This document shows positions 34,320 to 43,410 of a DNA stretch of 64,000 nucleotides, piece by piece. The position numbers and the translations under genes are program-made. The notes below the pieces were generated by a model. That model did not search any database. It had not been told where the DNA came from and saw only the letters and a list, made by a program, of their open reading frames with translations. The stretch covers positions 28,801 to 92,800 of the forward strand of contig NZ_JAIAZY010000015.1 of NCBI RefSeq assembly GCF_019459225.1, given 5' to 3'. This DNA comes from Bacillus sp. IITD106. GTDB lineage: Bacteria; Bacillota; Bacilli; Bacillales; Bacillaceae_C. Numbering within the stretch: position 1 is the stretch's first letter; each line of letters starts with the position of its first letter.

Positions 34320-34410
34320 CTCTCAAGGGGAGTAGCAGTACAGTAAAGTCGTCAATACAGGATTTTTTCCTCGGCTTTATTGGCAACGTTTGTTGTTTGC
34401 GAGACCTTAC
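34320..34410 (+). promoter_or_regulatory. Manganese (yybP-ykoY) riboswitch aptamer
   Basis: AAGGGGAGTAGC at 34325-34336 is the conserved L1 segment; AGTCGTCAATACAGGA follows, then TTGGCAACG, and the 3' side ends GCGAGACCTT. The AAGG at the 5' end pairs with CCTT in P1, and the P1 3' strand is also the first arm of the terminator at 34402. Mn2+ binding should therefore stabilise P1 and prevent termination. Known members of this class work this way. Confidence 0.9.
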
Positions 34411-34436
34411 CATTTTTCGGTAAGGTCTTTATTTTT
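34402..34436 (+). terminator. Riboswitch terminator (first of two)
   Basis: AGACCTTACC (34402-34411) pairs with GGTAAGGTCT (34419-34428), followed by TTATTTTTCC. Confidence 0.9.
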
Positions 34437-34447
34437 CCTTAGACACG

Positions 34448-34481
34448 ACACTATAACCGAAAATGGTTGTAGTGTTTTTTT
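34448..34481 (+). terminator. Second leader terminator
   Basis: ACACTATAACC (34448-34458) pairs with GGTTGTAGTGT (34465-34475, one G-T pair), loop GAAAAT, followed by seven T. It lies between the riboswitch terminator and the RBS, so RNA polymerase must pass two terminators before the gene. Confidence 0.85.
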
Positions 34482-34500
34482 ATTAAAGGGAGTTGAGAAC

Positions 34501-35115
34501 TTGAAAAATTATGTTGGTTTAGCGGGTAGTGTATTAATAAATCCTAAAGATGATGAACTTATTCAATATGACTCTTCTTTAACTTTAATTGGTGTAGGAC
34601 GCAGTGCCTATGTATTTAAAATAAAAAATACAAAACATGCTTTGAAAGTATTTTTTCCAAGTCATCGGCATTTGGCTAAAGTGGAAGCTGAGGTCTATAA
34701 AAGAATTCAACATATCGACTATTTCCCAAGATTGTATGAATCAGGCTCTCACTACCTGGTAATTGATTTCGTTGATGGGTACACACTATTTGAATGTCTC
34801 ACCCGAGGGATTCCTGTTTCCGAAAACCACATTAAAGACGTCGATATGGCGATTAATCTTGCTCGCAAAGAAGGCTTAAACCCATCGGATATCCATCTTC
34901 GTAATATCATAATCCATGATGGGAAGATAAGAATGATTGATGTTGCGCGGTTCAAACAAGTTGAGACAGACCATCAATGGAATGATTTAAAAAGGGCTTT
35001 TTATCACCTATATACAAAAAGTTTTTTCCCGAAAAAGATTCCTGCCTTTATATTGAATTGGATAGCAGTTCTTTATAAAAGATTTAATAGAAAAAGTTTA
35101 ATCCACATTAAATAA
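34501..35115 (+). CDS. Small protein-kinase-like protein (RIO/Ser-Thr kinase type)
   Basis: 204 residues from the TTG at 34501 (AAAGGGAG 10 bases upstream); the frame is open further upstream only because the riboswitch leader lacks stops. A Gly-rich start (LIGVGRSAYVFKI), VAIK-type Lys in HALKVFF, a catalytic loop-like ARKEGLNPSDIHLRNI, and IRMIDVARF as the Asp-type metal motif are visible. It is close to Bacillus YrzF/YbdM-like kinases. Compared with classical kinases the catalytic HRD is reworked (GLNPSDIHLRN). Control by a Mn2+ riboswitch makes a Mn-dependent role likely (inference). Confidence 0.82.
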   Translation: MKNYVGLAGSVLINPKDDELIQYDSSLTLIGVGRSAYVFKIKNTKHALKVFFPSHRHLAKVEAEVYKRIQHIDYFPRLYESGSHYLVIDFVDGYTLFECLTRGIPVSENHIKDVDMAINLARKEGLNPSDIHLRNIIIHDGKIRMIDVARFKQVETDHQWNDLKRAFYHLYTKSFFPKKIPAFILNWIAVLYKRFNRKSLIHIK

Positions 35116-35135
35116 ACCGAGATTGATTCTCCCAA

Positions 35136-35176
35136 AAAAGCCAATCACAATTCTGGGAAGATTGTGATTGGCTTTT
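35136..35176. terminator. Bidirectional terminator
   Basis: AAAAGCCAATCACAAT (35136-35151) pairs with ATTGTGATTGGCTTTT (35161-35176) around a 9-base loop. It lies between the plus-strand kinase and the minus-strand small protein and covers the last codons of the latter. Confidence 0.9.
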
Positions 35177-35324
35177 CATTATATTCAAGCTCCTTTAAGT
35201 ATACTTCAAAATTTTCTTTCTTTGAAAAATACTCATTCATACCTTCTACTCCAGCTTGTATAACTCCCAAGACAACTAATGGAAACAGCAGAAGGAGCAA
35301 AGTCAACCCTAAACTTTTGAACAT
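35145..35324 (-). CDS. Small membrane protein, unknown
   Basis: 59 residues from the ATG at 35324 (GGTGGGG 7 bases upstream). One hydrophobic helix (about residues 4-26: LGLTLLLLLFPLVVLGVI) and an acidic tail with a cluster around EYFSKKENFEVYLKELEYNE. No family recognised. Nearest same-strand upstream neighbour is not coupled; downstream is the terminator hairpin whose stem encodes its last residues. Confidence 0.6.
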   Translation of the reverse strand: MFKSLGLTLLLLLFPLVVLGVIQAGVEGMNEYFSKKENFEVYLKELEYNEKPITIFPEL

Positions 35325-35344
35325 TTTTATCCCCACCAACTAGC

Positions 35345-36106
35345 TTAAATAAGCTTATATCCACTAATTAAGATCATCACTGCAATGATGGCTCGTAATG
35401 GTTTAGCTGGAAGCTTAGATGAAAACGTACTTCCTAAAATGACACCTGGGATGGAGCCTGCTAAAAGATTGAACATTAATACGTAATCAACATTTCCGAT
35501 ACCGGCGTGCATTAACCCTGCTGCTGTCACTAATAAGAATGCATGGGCGATATCCGTTCCTACTAACTCCGATGGTTTCATTTTATAGAAATAAAGCATG
35601 GCAAGAGCAAACATTGACCCAGACCCAATTGACGTTAAGCCAACAATAAAACCTAGTACAATTCCAATAGTGATGGTTAATGCTCTTTTTTCTTGCAATG
35701 GTTTCTGTTGTAGCTTCGTTTCATATTTTTTCTTATAAAACGTTTTAAATAAAGTGGTGAGTGCAACTAAAATCAGGGCATACCCTAACGCATGTTTAAT
35801 TAACTCTTCTTGATTATGGAAAAAAGAATCATATAAATGAAGCAAACCTACGGCGCAAATTGCACTTGGTACACTTCCTATCGCTAGGTATTTTGCTAAT
35901 TGAAAATTAATTGTCTTTTGACGCCAATGCTGAAAAGAACCGAATAATTTTGTGATCGAATTATATGCAAGATCGGTTCCAACCGCGATGGATGGACTAA
36001 TTCCCAATAATACTAATATTGGCGTTAATAAAGCTGCTCCCCCTACTCCCGTCAATCCAACTAAAAAACCAACAAATAGCCCCATTACAATAATGCCAAT
36101 ACTCAT
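35345..36106 (-). CDS. TauE/SafE family membrane exporter
   Basis: 253 residues from the ATG at 36106 (GAGGTG 9 bases upstream). Eight or so helices; the repeated motif GLTGVGGAALLTPILVLLG at about residue 20 and the matching LTSIGSGSMFALAML near 160 are the two-fold TauE/SafE signature. Members export sulfite, sulfoacetate or sulfolactate-like organosulfur anions, or import others. Neighbourhood of a sulfate-assimilation and sulfolactate operon (38250-41518) makes sulfur anions likely, but the strand differs and the link is inference. Confidence 0.85.
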   Translation of the reverse strand: MSIGIIVMGLFVGFLVGLTGVGGAALLTPILVLLGISPSIAVGTDLAYNSITKLFGSFQHWRQKTINFQLAKYLAIGSVPSAICAVGLLHLYDSFFHNQEELIKHALGYALILVALTTLFKTFYKKKYETKLQQKPLQEKRALTITIGIVLGFIVGLTSIGSGSMFALAMLYFYKMKPSELVGTDIAHAFLLVTAAGLMHAGIGNVDYVLMFNLLAGSIPGVILGSTFSSKLPAKPLRAIIAVMILISGYKLI

Positions 36107-36238
36107 CAGGCACACCTCAAACCTTTGACTAGACTTTTATCCCAATTTATGAATACATCTATGGCATGGTGACCGAAGAAGGAAAAAAAGGATAGGCTGA
36201 GGATTTGACTTATTCTGTTGGAATTGAGTGAAGTTGGG

Positions 36239-36487
36239 ATTCTCGATGAAATCAAAATCATAACGAGTTTCATCGAGAATAAAGATGGAATTATCGATGA
36301 GATGTGAAAATCACTTTGTTTCATCGGTAATTAAGGAGGAATTCTCGACGAAATCAAAATATCACATTGTTTTGTCGAGAATTAATATTGATTTCTCGAT
36401 AAGTTCGAAATTAAACAGAGTTTCATCGAGAATTAAGACGGGAAACTTCGGTGTAATCAGAAATACGAATCAATCCCATCGTGAATT
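36239..36487. repeat. Tandem array of imperfect hairpin repeats, period about 50 bp
   Basis: Units start near 36239, 36289, 36340, 36391 and 36440. Each is an inverted repeat of the type ATTCTCGATGAAA...TTTCATCGAGAAT around a 10-17 base spacer, for instance 36239-36251 pairing with 36268-36280 and 36340-36353 with 36370-36383. The fifth unit is decayed. In the third unit the 5' arm has CGACG and the 3' arm TGTCG, a compensating pair of changes. No ORF with an RBS fills this region. Confidence 0.85.
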
Positions 36488-36552
36488 CTTACTAGTGATA
36501 ACCACTTCTCAGATTGTGGAACGGAATTCCAATAAAAACCTCACTTCTTCTC

Positions 36553-36828
36553 CTACTCCTCTCCTAGTAATTCTATTTTCTTACATCCAACATATAAGCA
36601 AGAATAAATATCAGCTTCCGGATTCGCTTTTGCTAAGCCTTTTACGTAAGGTGTGACCAAATCTTTAAAATCAGCTCCTACTCCTTCTTCTTCCAGAATC
36701 CCGTATATATACAGTTTTTTTTCATCAAATAAAACGGCTAAGTTTCCTACGGCTTTATTTTTTGAATCAACCACATTTAGAAGCTGGTAATGTTGGGTCA
36801 TGATTTCGGGTGAAAAATAAATTTCCAT
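36553..36828 (-). CDS. Small conserved-looking protein of unknown function
   Basis: 91 residues, AAAGGAG 10 bases before ATG. Soluble mixed alpha/beta, N-terminal MEIYFSPEIMT, with a C-terminal Cys pair (YSCLYVGCKK). No recognisable family. It follows the MFS exporter gene by 14 bp on the same strand and may be cotranscribed with it. The sequence IYGILEEEGVGADFKDLV is a plausible helix-turn. Confidence 0.65.
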   Translation of the reverse strand: MEIYFSPEIMTQHYQLLNVVDSKNKAVGNLAVLFDEKKLYIYGILEEEGVGADFKDLVTPYVKGLAKANPEADIYSCLYVGCKKIELLGEE

Positions 36829-36842
36829 GCAGTGGCTCTCCT

Positions 36843-38087
36843 TTACGTGAACTCCAATTTTTCAAACAACGAATCACTTTCCTGCGAAGGCTCTTTCTTC
36901 CCTACACGAATGAGCACTAAGCATAAAAATGCTACAAACAGCGTCAGGCCAGCAGTGGACAAGAACATTCCTGTTCGTGACCATTCCATTAAGGCCGTGT
37001 AGACTGGCGGGCCGATCGCAACACCCAAAAAACGGACGGACCCATATAGTGACGTTACAAATCCACGTCTATCAGAAGGAACAGATCCAGTTATAAAGCT
37101 ATTAATACAAGGAAGAACTAAACCAGTTCCTACACTGCTAACAACGAGAACTGAAAAAAATGGAACTAAACTTTTAAAGAATACAAGCGTTGAAAACGAC
37201 GCTGTCATAAGCAATAAACCAATAACGATTAATTTTTTCATCAGCTTCATATTTTTCCCAATCTTGCTTCCTGTAATATAAGAGGTTGTCGTCATGAACA
37301 ATAGCGGAATCGCTAAAATCGCACCTTTCAGCAATCCATCAATTTGATGATCCTTTTCTAAAATATCGGAAATGTAAAATAAAATACCGAATAGAGCAAA
37401 TAGACATGTAGCACCTGTCAAATATGCAACCAATAACCATCGACCCTCTGTTTTAAAAACAGAAACGAGTCCTTTTGCGTAGTTCCCAAATGGCGGAGGT
37501 TCTTCATCCTTTTTCTTTTCTTTCACAAAAAATATCGTTAATAAAATAGAAATAAGGCAAAAAATGGGGAAGGCAAAAAAAGCGGCATACCAGATAATAA
37601 GTGCCAATAGTGAACCGATAATGGGACTGATTACTTTCCCAACACCATTAGATGCCTCAACCAATCCTAATACTTTACTTTGCTCTCCCCCCTTAAATAA
37701 ATCCCCCGTTAATGCCATTGCAATTGGAGCGGTCCCGGCTGCTCCTATCCCTTGCATAATCCGACCAGCGAGAATCCACGTATAGGCATTTGAAAACCAA
37801 GCTGCTGCCATTCCCGCTAATATTCCACCACTTCCATATAGAATAAGTGCAGGGATTATAATCGCCTTTCGCGAAAATCGGTCTGATAAATATCCTAATA
37901 TAGGGATTGCAAGTGCAGCTGCAATCGAAAAAACGGTAATGATTAAACTAATTTTAAATTGAGATACATTCAATACCGATTTCATTTTAGGCAATATGGG
38001 AATCAGCATAGAATTTCCAAGAACTAGGATGAGCGGGATGGAACTAATTGCAAGAATCGTCCCGCCTTTCGGTTTTTTCTTAGGCAA
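36843..38087 (-). CDS. MFS drug/metabolite exporter (12-helix DHA1 type)
   Basis: 414 residues, about 12 membrane helices. Typical DHA1 motifs are visible: [10 protein letters not shown] near residue 65 (loop between helices 2 and 3) and the motif C-like GPPVYTAL near 362. The start is TTG at 38087, with AGAGG seven bases upstream. Divergent from the sulfate-assimilation operon 162 bp away. Substrate unknown. Confidence 0.85.
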   Translation of the reverse strand: MPKKKPKGGTILAISSIPLILVLGNSMLIPILPKMKSVLNVSQFKISLIITVFSIAAALAIPILGYLSDRFSRKAIIIPALILYGSGGILAGMAAAWFSNAYTWILAGRIMQGIGAAGTAPIAMALTGDLFKGGEQSKVLGLVEASNGVGKVISPIIGSLLALIIWYAAFFAFPIFCLISILLTIFFVKEKKKDEEPPPFGNYAKGLVSVFKTEGRWLLVAYLTGATCLFALFGILFYISDILEKDHQIDGLLKGAILAIPLLFMTTTSYITGSKIGKNMKLMKKLIVIGLLLMTASFSTLVFFKSLVPFFSVLVVSSVGTGLVLPCINSFITGSVPSDRRGFVTSLYGSVRFLGVAIGPPVYTALMEWSRTGMFLSTAGLTLFVAFLCLVLIRVGKKEPSQESDSLFEKLEFT

Positions 38088-38249
38088 AGCTGTCCTCTCC
38101 CCTGCTGCAAGAATCTTATTTATTGTTTGAATGCACCTCTCTTTTTATACAGGGCAAATGCCTATTTTCCGTGGTAAAAGCCCATTCTTTACACATTCGC
38201 CCAATTTTCGAATAGGCTAACCTAGAAAAATAGAGGAGGCACTTTCCCT

Positions 38250-39011
38250 ATGGATTTTTTACATTTACCTGAAAGAACGTTAAAACCAAGAACGTATGGT
38301 TTGACATCCATTATTGATTTAGGCACCCCTTATGAAGAATTAAAGAATATATTAACGGATTATAGTCACTTGATTGATGTGGCTAAAATCGGTATTGGCT
38401 CTGCTTACGTTACTCCAAACCTTAAGAAAAAAATCGATTTATATAAGGAATTTAATGTAAAACCTTATTGCGGGGGTACATTATTTGAAAAATGCTATTT
38501 ACAAAAAAAAATACCGGAATTCTTACATTTTTTGCAGCAAAACGGAATTGATTGGATTGAAGTTTCATCTGGAACATTGGACATTTCTATTGAGGAACGC
38601 TTAAATCTTATTTCACAATTTGTGCAAGATTTTTGTGTGATTGCTGAGGTTGGGTCAAAGGATGTCAATCATCATATGGATATATCTGAATGGAAGCAAG
38701 AAATTGAACTCTTATTGAATGCTGGATGTAAGTACGTCATTACAGAAGGAAGGGATTCCGGAACGGCTGGAATCTATAATCAAAATGGCAATATTAAAGC
38801 AGATTTAATCTCTGACATATTGGAAGATCTCGATTACGAAAAAATCATTTTTGAAGCTCCAACACCTAAACAGCAAATGTATTTCATCAATAAAATTGGC
38901 CCAAATGTCAATGTCGGAAATGTAAAACTGAGTGACGTATTAGTTCTTGAAGCGCAACGCTGTGGACTGAGATGCGAAACGTTTTTTATGGAAGAACACA
39001 TACTCATTTAA
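38250..39011 (+). CDS. comA: Phosphosulfolactate synthase ComA
   Basis: 253 residues of the phosphosulfolactate synthase family (B. subtilis YitD). It joins sulfite and phosphoenolpyruvate to give 2-phospho-3-sulfolactate. Conserved features seen: KPRTYGLTSIIDLG at the N-terminus, GGTLFEKCY near residue 74, EVSSGTLDI near 107 and ITEGRDSGTAGIY near 163. In Bacillus this route makes 3-sulfolactate accumulated in spores, with expression in the mother cell under sigma-K. Downstream enzymes (ComB) are not in the window. GGAGG lies 10 bases before ATG. First gene of a four-gene operon. Confidence 0.92.
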   Translation: MDFLHLPERTLKPRTYGLTSIIDLGTPYEELKNILTDYSHLIDVAKIGIGSAYVTPNLKKKIDLYKEFNVKPYCGGTLFEKCYLQKKIPEFLHFLQQNGIDWIEVSSGTLDISIEERLNLISQFVQDFCVIAEVGSKDVNHHMDISEWKQEIELLLNAGCKYVITEGRDSGTAGIYNQNGNIKADLISDILEDLDYEKIIFEAPTPKQQMYFINKIGPNVNVGNVKLSDVLVLEAQRCGLRCETFFMEEHILI

Positions 39012-39030
39012 ATCGAATGGGGTGAAGAAC

Positions 39031-39741
39031 ATGTCTGATGTTCTAAGCTATGAATATTGGAACGAAGAAAAAATAAAAAATATTTTACATGAAAATCCAG
39101 ATTATATGGATATTTTAAAATGGGCTTTTCAAGAGTATGGTGATGAAATTGTGTATGCTTGCAGCTTCGGTGCTGAGGGTATCGTACTGATCGATCTTAT
39201 TAATAAAGTAAATCCTCATGCAAACATTATCTTTCTCGATACCGGGCTTCATTTTTCCGAAACATATGAATTGATTGATAAAGTAAAACTTCGCTACCCC
39301 ACTTTAAATATCAAAATGGTCAAACCAAAAATTACTGTCGAGGAGCAAGCAGCTATGTTTAGTGACGAATTATGGACTGAACATCCGAATCAATGCTGCC
39401 ATATTAGAAAGGTGCAACCTTTGAAAGCAGCTTTAGAAAATGCAAAAGCTTGGATTTCAGGCTTAAGACGTGATCAATCGCCGACAAGAAGCAATATCCA
39501 ATTTATTAATAAAGATGATAAGTTTTCGAAAATCAAAATATGCCCGCTCATTCATTGGACTTGGGACGATATTTTGGCGTATATCCAATTAAATAATTTG
39601 CCGTACAATCCTCTTCATGATCAAGGGTATCCCAGCATTGGCTGTTGGCCTTGTACATCTGCTGTACTTGATCATGACAACCTTCGATCAGGGCGATGGG
39701 CAGGAACGTCGAAACTGGAATGCGGACTTCATCAGACATGA
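39031..39741 (+). CDS. cysH: (Phospho)adenylylsulfate reductase CysH, Fe-S type
   Basis: 236 residues from the ATG at 39031 (GGGG 8 bases upstream; a GTG three codons earlier is possible). PAPS/APS reductase fold with ACSFGAEG near residue 45. The 4Fe-4S motif is complete: NQCCHIRK and GCWPCT, and the catalytic KLECGLH ends the chain. This set marks the APS/PAPS reductase common in Bacillus, reducing activated sulfate to sulfite with thioredoxin. Sulfite would feed ComA or sulfite reductase. Confidence 0.93.
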   Translation: MSDVLSYEYWNEEKIKNILHENPDYMDILKWAFQEYGDEIVYACSFGAEGIVLIDLINKVNPHANIIFLDTGLHFSETYELIDKVKLRYPTLNIKMVKPKITVEEQAAMFSDELWTEHPNQCCHIRKVQPLKAALENAKAWISGLRRDQSPTRSNIQFINKDDKFSKIKICPLIHWTWDDILAYIQLNNLPYNPLHDQGYPSIGCWPCTSAVLDHDNLRSGRWAGTSKLECGLHQT

Positions 39742-39759
39742 AAAAAGGAGGTAAACATA

Positions 39760-40905
39760 TTGAGTATTATGCCACATGGGGGAAAACTGATTAATCGATT
39801 AAGCCTTTCATCTACTACAAACATTTCTCTTAACTATGTTGAACTTGATAATATGGAACTTAGTGATTTGGAGTTAATCGCCAATGGTGCTTATAGCCCT
39901 CTCGAAGGATTTATGGGAAAAGCGGACTATGATTCCGTCCTCCACAATATGAGATTGGAAAATGGAATTCCATGGTCGATCCCGATAACATTAGCAATTG
40001 ATGAATGGAAGGCAGCAGAAATCGAGGTAGGAGAAACGATTAATCTTGTTTATAATGACACGATTTATGGAATGTTGGAAGTAGAGGAAAAGTTTAAACC
40101 CGACAAACATATGGAAGCAGAATTAGTTTATCAAACAACAGATCTCAACCATCCTGGTGTGAGAAAACTATTCGAAAGACAAGATTATTATATCTCTGGT
40201 CCAATCACCCTTATAAAAAGTCCTGAAAAAATAAATTTCTCCTCATATTATTTGAATCCAATTGAAACAAGAAAAAAGTTTGACGAATTGGGCTGGAGGA
40301 CAATCGTCGGCTTTCAAACAAGAAACCCTGTCCATCGCGCTCATGAATACATTCAGAAAACGGCACTCGAAACAGTTGACGGGCTGTTCTTAAATCCCCT
40401 TGTAGGTGAAACGAAAGCTGATGATGTTCCGAGTGATATCCGAATGAAAAGCTATCAAATATTACTTGCTAACTATTACCCAAAAGATAGAGTGTTTTTA
40501 TCTGTATTCCCTGCTGCTATGCGCTATGCTGGCCCTAGAGAAGCTATTTTCCATGCAATTGTCAGGAAAAATTTTGGCTGTACTCATTTTATCGTTGGGA
40601 GGGATCATGCCGGAGTAGGAAACTATTACGGAACTTATGACTCGCAAAAAATATTCAGTTATTTCGGTGAAGATGAATTAGAAATTAAGCCGTTATTTTT
40701 CGAACATAGCTTTTACTGCAAGAAATGCGAAAACATGGCATCCGAAAAAACATGTCCACATGATTCGAAACATCACGTCATTTTATCTGGGACAAAAGTA
40801 AGGGAAATGTTAAAAAACGGAGAACATCCTCCAAAGGAATTTAGTCGTCCTGAAGTAGTTGAAACGCTTATTGAAGGACTAAACGAAGCCTATATCCTGC
40901 ATTGA
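39760..40905 (+). CDS. sat: Sulfate adenylyltransferase (ATP sulfurylase)
   Basis: 381 residues, homo-oligomeric bacterial Sat. [12 protein letters not shown] near residue 187 is the ATP-binding HxxH motif region, and [12 protein letters not shown] near 284 the second. It makes adenylylsulfate from ATP and sulfate. A CxxC..C..H cluster ([15 protein letters not shown], about 322-337) as in B. subtilis Sat is present. TTG start with GGAGG about 9 bases upstream; an ATG three codons later is an alternative. 18 bp after cysH. Confidence 0.93.
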   Translation: MSIMPHGGKLINRLSLSSTTNISLNYVELDNMELSDLELIANGAYSPLEGFMGKADYDSVLHNMRLENGIPWSIPITLAIDEWKAAEIEVGETINLVYNDTIYGMLEVEEKFKPDKHMEAELVYQTTDLNHPGVRKLFERQDYYISGPITLIKSPEKINFSSYYLNPIETRKKFDELGWRTIVGFQTRNPVHRAHEYIQKTALETVDGLFLNPLVGETKADDVPSDIRMKSYQILLANYYPKDRVFLSVFPAAMRYAGPREAIFHAIVRKNFGCTHFIVGRDHAGVGNYYGTYDSQKIFSYFGEDELEIKPLFFEHSFYCKKCENMASEKTCPHDSKHHVILSGTKVREMLKNGEHPPKEFSRPEVVETLIEGLNEAYILH

Positions 40906-40915
40906 AGGTGATGAA

Positions 40916-41518
40916 ATGGGGAAAAACAGTCATATTGTTTGGCACGATGCGTTAGTAACAAAAAAAGAGCGGCAGCTTAGGAATGGCCATAAAAGCTGCG
41001 TCCTTTGGTTTACCGGATTATCTGGTTCCGGAAAGTCTTCCTTGGCGAATGCTTTAGATGCAGAATTGTTTCATCAAGGGTTTAAAAGCTACGTATTAGA
41101 TGGAGATAATATTCGTCACGGATTAAATAAAGATTTAAGCTTTAAAAAAGAGGATCGGAAAGAAAACATTCGTAGAATTGGTGAAGTGGCAAAGCTGTTT
41201 GTAGAAAGTGGCCATATCATTTCAACTGCATTTATTTCACCTTTTCATGAGGATCGGCAATCAGTGCGAAACATGTTTGAGAAGGACGAATTTATAGAAG
41301 TGTTTGTGGATTGTCCGTTGCCTGTTTGCGAGAAACGCGATCCAAAAGGGTTATATAAAAAAGCTAGGTTGGGAGAAATTACAGATTTTACTGGTATCGA
41401 TTCACCGTATGAAGCTCCAATTAATCCTGAAATTATTATTGAAGCAGACAAAATGACGATCGAGAAATCAGTTACATTCATTATGTCTTATTTAAAAGAT
41501 AGCAATATCATATTATAG
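40916..41518 (+). CDS. cysC: Adenylylsulfate kinase CysC
   Basis: 200 residues, P-loop kinase with GLSGSGKSS at about residues 36-44 and [13 protein letters not shown] near 61-73, the APS-binding motif. It phosphorylates APS to PAPS. It ends with a terminator. With sat and cysH it forms a complete path from sulfate to sulfite. Confidence 0.95.
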   Translation: MGKNSHIVWHDALVTKKERQLRNGHKSCVLWFTGLSGSGKSSLANALDAELFHQGFKSYVLDGDNIRHGLNKDLSFKKEDRKENIRRIGEVAKLFVESGHIISTAFISPFHEDRQSVRNMFEKDEFIEVFVDCPLPVCEKRDPKGLYKKARLGEITDFTGIDSPYEAPINPEIIIEADKMTIEKSVTFIMSYLKDSNIIL

Positions 41519-41524
41519 GCTTAT

Positions 41525-41557
41525 GGGAAGATTCTAAACCGATCTTCTCATTTTTTT
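41525..41557 (+). terminator. Terminator of the comA-cysH-sat-cysC operon
   Basis: GGGAAGAT (41525-41532) pairs with ATCTTCTC (41542-41549) around a 9-base loop, then seven T (41551-41557). Overlaps the end of the convergent gene by a few bases. Confidence 0.75.
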
Positions 41558-42165
41558 CTCCATGAAGGGGTTAAAAGCATCAACCTATGTATATTTAACT
41601 CGTAAATAAAATCAATAATACGAGTTGAAAGAAATTGGCAGATCACAGCGTACACGACGATTTTATAATCAATGACAAGGGATGTTAATAAAAAAATCAA
41701 TAAATTGATGGCCATCATCACTTTACCGGGGCTCCAATTTTTATACTTTGCGATCATCAAAGCGGGAATGACCATCCCTCCACTCGACGAACCTACACGA
41801 ATCAATATGCCAACTCCAATTCCGAAAAATAGGCTCCCTGCCAAAATATCTAAAATGATATGCATATGTGGAAACGGAATTTGAGACGCTAAAAAGCTAA
41901 CCGTCGTTGAAGTCGTTGCAACAGAAACAATCGTGCGAAACGTCCACGAAGACCCAAAATATTGATAAGCAAACAATAAAAAAACGGCATTAGCAAGCCA
42001 TAAAGAAAAACCAAGTTGGAAGCCAAACCAGTGATTCACAAGCAGTGCCAAACCTGCCGCACCACCTGAGGGAATCGAATGAGGAAATAAAAAAAAGGAC
42101 ATAGACATCCCTTGCAAGAATGCGCCAAAAAACAAAAAGATATAGGACAGGATGATCTTTTTCAT
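41548..42165 (-). CDS. YitT-family membrane protein without the DUF2179 domain
   Basis: 205 residues from the ATG at 42165; a TTG 12 codons upstream opens the frame. GGAGGAG is 18 bases before the ATG, so the start is not settled. Five to six helices with the DUF161 signature (PSGGAAGLALLV near residue 27 and SSSGGMVIPALMIAK near 130). Typical YitT proteins have an added DUF2179 cytoplasmic domain of about 80 residues, absent here. Function of the family is unknown. Confidence 0.75.
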   Translation of the reverse strand: MKKIILSYIFLFFGAFLQGMSMSFFLFPHSIPSGGAAGLALLVNHWFGFQLGFSLWLANAVFLLFAYQYFGSSWTFRTIVSVATTSTTVSFLASQIPFPHMHIILDILAGSLFFGIGVGILIRVGSSSGGMVIPALMIAKYKNWSPGKVMMAINLLIFLLTSLVIDYKIVVYAVICQFLSTRIIDFIYELNIHRLMLLTPSWRKK

Positions 42166-42356
42166 TATCCGAAAATCACTTCTATCTCCTCCCGCGGACA
42201 ACCTCTCTTGTCCATTTTATGAGGAGAAATAATGATTATGTAAAAACCTTTTTATAGCCAGAAAAAATTCTTTCTTTTAAAGCACTCACAATTTCCTGTG
42301 ATTATATGGACAAGTCGTTCATATAATGAAACGAGTATAACCACGGGAGGATACGA

Positions 42357-42632
42357 ATGATTACTTTATTGGAAAAAGCCGTCATCGGAATGGCGCTACT
42401 TCGCATATTTTCCGGTAGTATAGAAATATTCGCTGCATTTCTAATGATTAAGTTCAATGATGTTGAAAAAGCTTTAGTCATTAACAGTTCGCTCGCATTA
42501 ATAGGACCTACTATTCTTATTATTACGACCACCATTGGTCTTATTGGGCTTGCCGATAAAATTGCGTTTGGAAAATTTGTTTGGATTTTTCTTGGTGTTG
42601 CGTTGATCATTTATGGCGTTAAGAGTGGTTAA
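42357..42632 (+). CDS. yqhV: YqhV/DUF2619 family membrane protein
   Basis: 91 residues with three hydrophobic helices. The order and motifs (MALLRIFSGSIEIFAAFLMI, then NSSLALIGPTILIITTT) follow B. subtilis YqhV, located near spoIIIA in that genome but not here. GGGAGG lies 6 bases before ATG. It overlaps convergently with alkD by 14 bp. Confidence 0.8.
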   Translation: MITLLEKAVIGMALLRIFSGSIEIFAAFLMIKFNDVEKALVINSSLALIGPTILIITTTIGLIGLADKIAFGKFVWIFLGVALIIYGVKSG

Positions 42633-43302
42633 CTATATATTTTAATCCTTCTTTTTTTGCTAAATTTGATAATTCGTGAACCTCGATGAATTGAGCAACA
42701 GCTTCAGGCTTTGTTTTTGAATACTCTCTTAATGACCATCCAATCGCTTTTTGGATAAAGAATTCATTAATGTGGGAAGTACGGTGAATAATTGAAAATA
42801 GCAACTGCTCATCCGTTTTGTTTTTATATTTTAGCTGAAACAAAATCATTGTTCTTTGCAACCATATATTTTCTGAGCTTATCCATTTTTCTCCATACGT
42901 TTTGATTAAATTTGGATGTTTAAAAAATAATTCTCCGACTAAATGACTTGCAATGAAATCAACTGTATCCCACCACGACTTCGTTGTAATCATATATTCC
43001 AATAAATCAATATCTGTTTCCAATAGGTATTTTTTCTTTTTACTCAAATAATCCAACGCTACATATTGATATTCTCTTTCAGGTTTGTCCCATAGTTCCT
43101 TTATAAAAGCGGTTAAAGATTCATGAGGAACCAAGCCGACATTTTTTAACCAATCTGCAGTGATTACCTTCCTTTCAGGTGATCGAATCCCAAGGAATGG
43201 GAATAAGTTCTTCATATATTGCTCCATGGACTTTGCATTTTCTGGATTACGTTTTAACTCATAGATCTTGCTTAAATTAGCAATATTATTTTCCAATGTC
43301 AT
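42619..43302 (-). CDS. alkD: DNA alkylation repair enzyme AlkD
   Basis: 227 residues, all helical HEAT-repeat glycosylase fold of AlkC/AlkD type. It removes bulky or cationic alkyl bases without base flipping. TKSWWDTVDFIASHLVG (about residues 125-141) is the family's Trp-Asp motif. Single gene. RBS GAGGAG precedes the ATG. Confidence 0.92.
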   Translation of the reverse strand: MTLENNIANLSKIYELKRNPENAKSMEQYMKNLFPFLGIRSPERKVITADWLKNVGLVPHESLTAFIKELWDKPEREYQYVALDYLSKKKKYLLETDIDLLEYMITTKSWWDTVDFIASHLVGELFFKHPNLIKTYGEKWISSENIWLQRTMILFQLKYKNKTDEQLLFSIIHRTSHINEFFIQKAIGWSLREYSKTKPEAVAQFIEVHELSNLAKKEGLKYIVNHS

Positions 43303-43410
43303 TTCACTCCTCGCATATAATAATTTTTAATTGTATAAAATAGTACTTTAAATTACACCTATAATTCATTATGATAAGGTATATTAAAAAATTGAAGGGA
43401 TCTGTCATCG

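Noticed and set aside
36239..36487. Possible CRISPR array
   Set aside because: Repeats are themselves inverted repeats with no unique spacers of constant size, units diverge from each other, and no cas genes are nearby.
36285..36656. Plus-strand 123-codon frame over the repeat region
   Set aside because: It runs through the hairpin repeats and opposes a better supported minus-strand gene, has no RBS, and its composition follows the palindromes.
38088..38249. S-box or sigma-K promoter upstream of the comA operon
   Set aside because: No S-box core is present. A GAATAGGCTA sequence resembles a sigma-K -10 only loosely, so it was not called.
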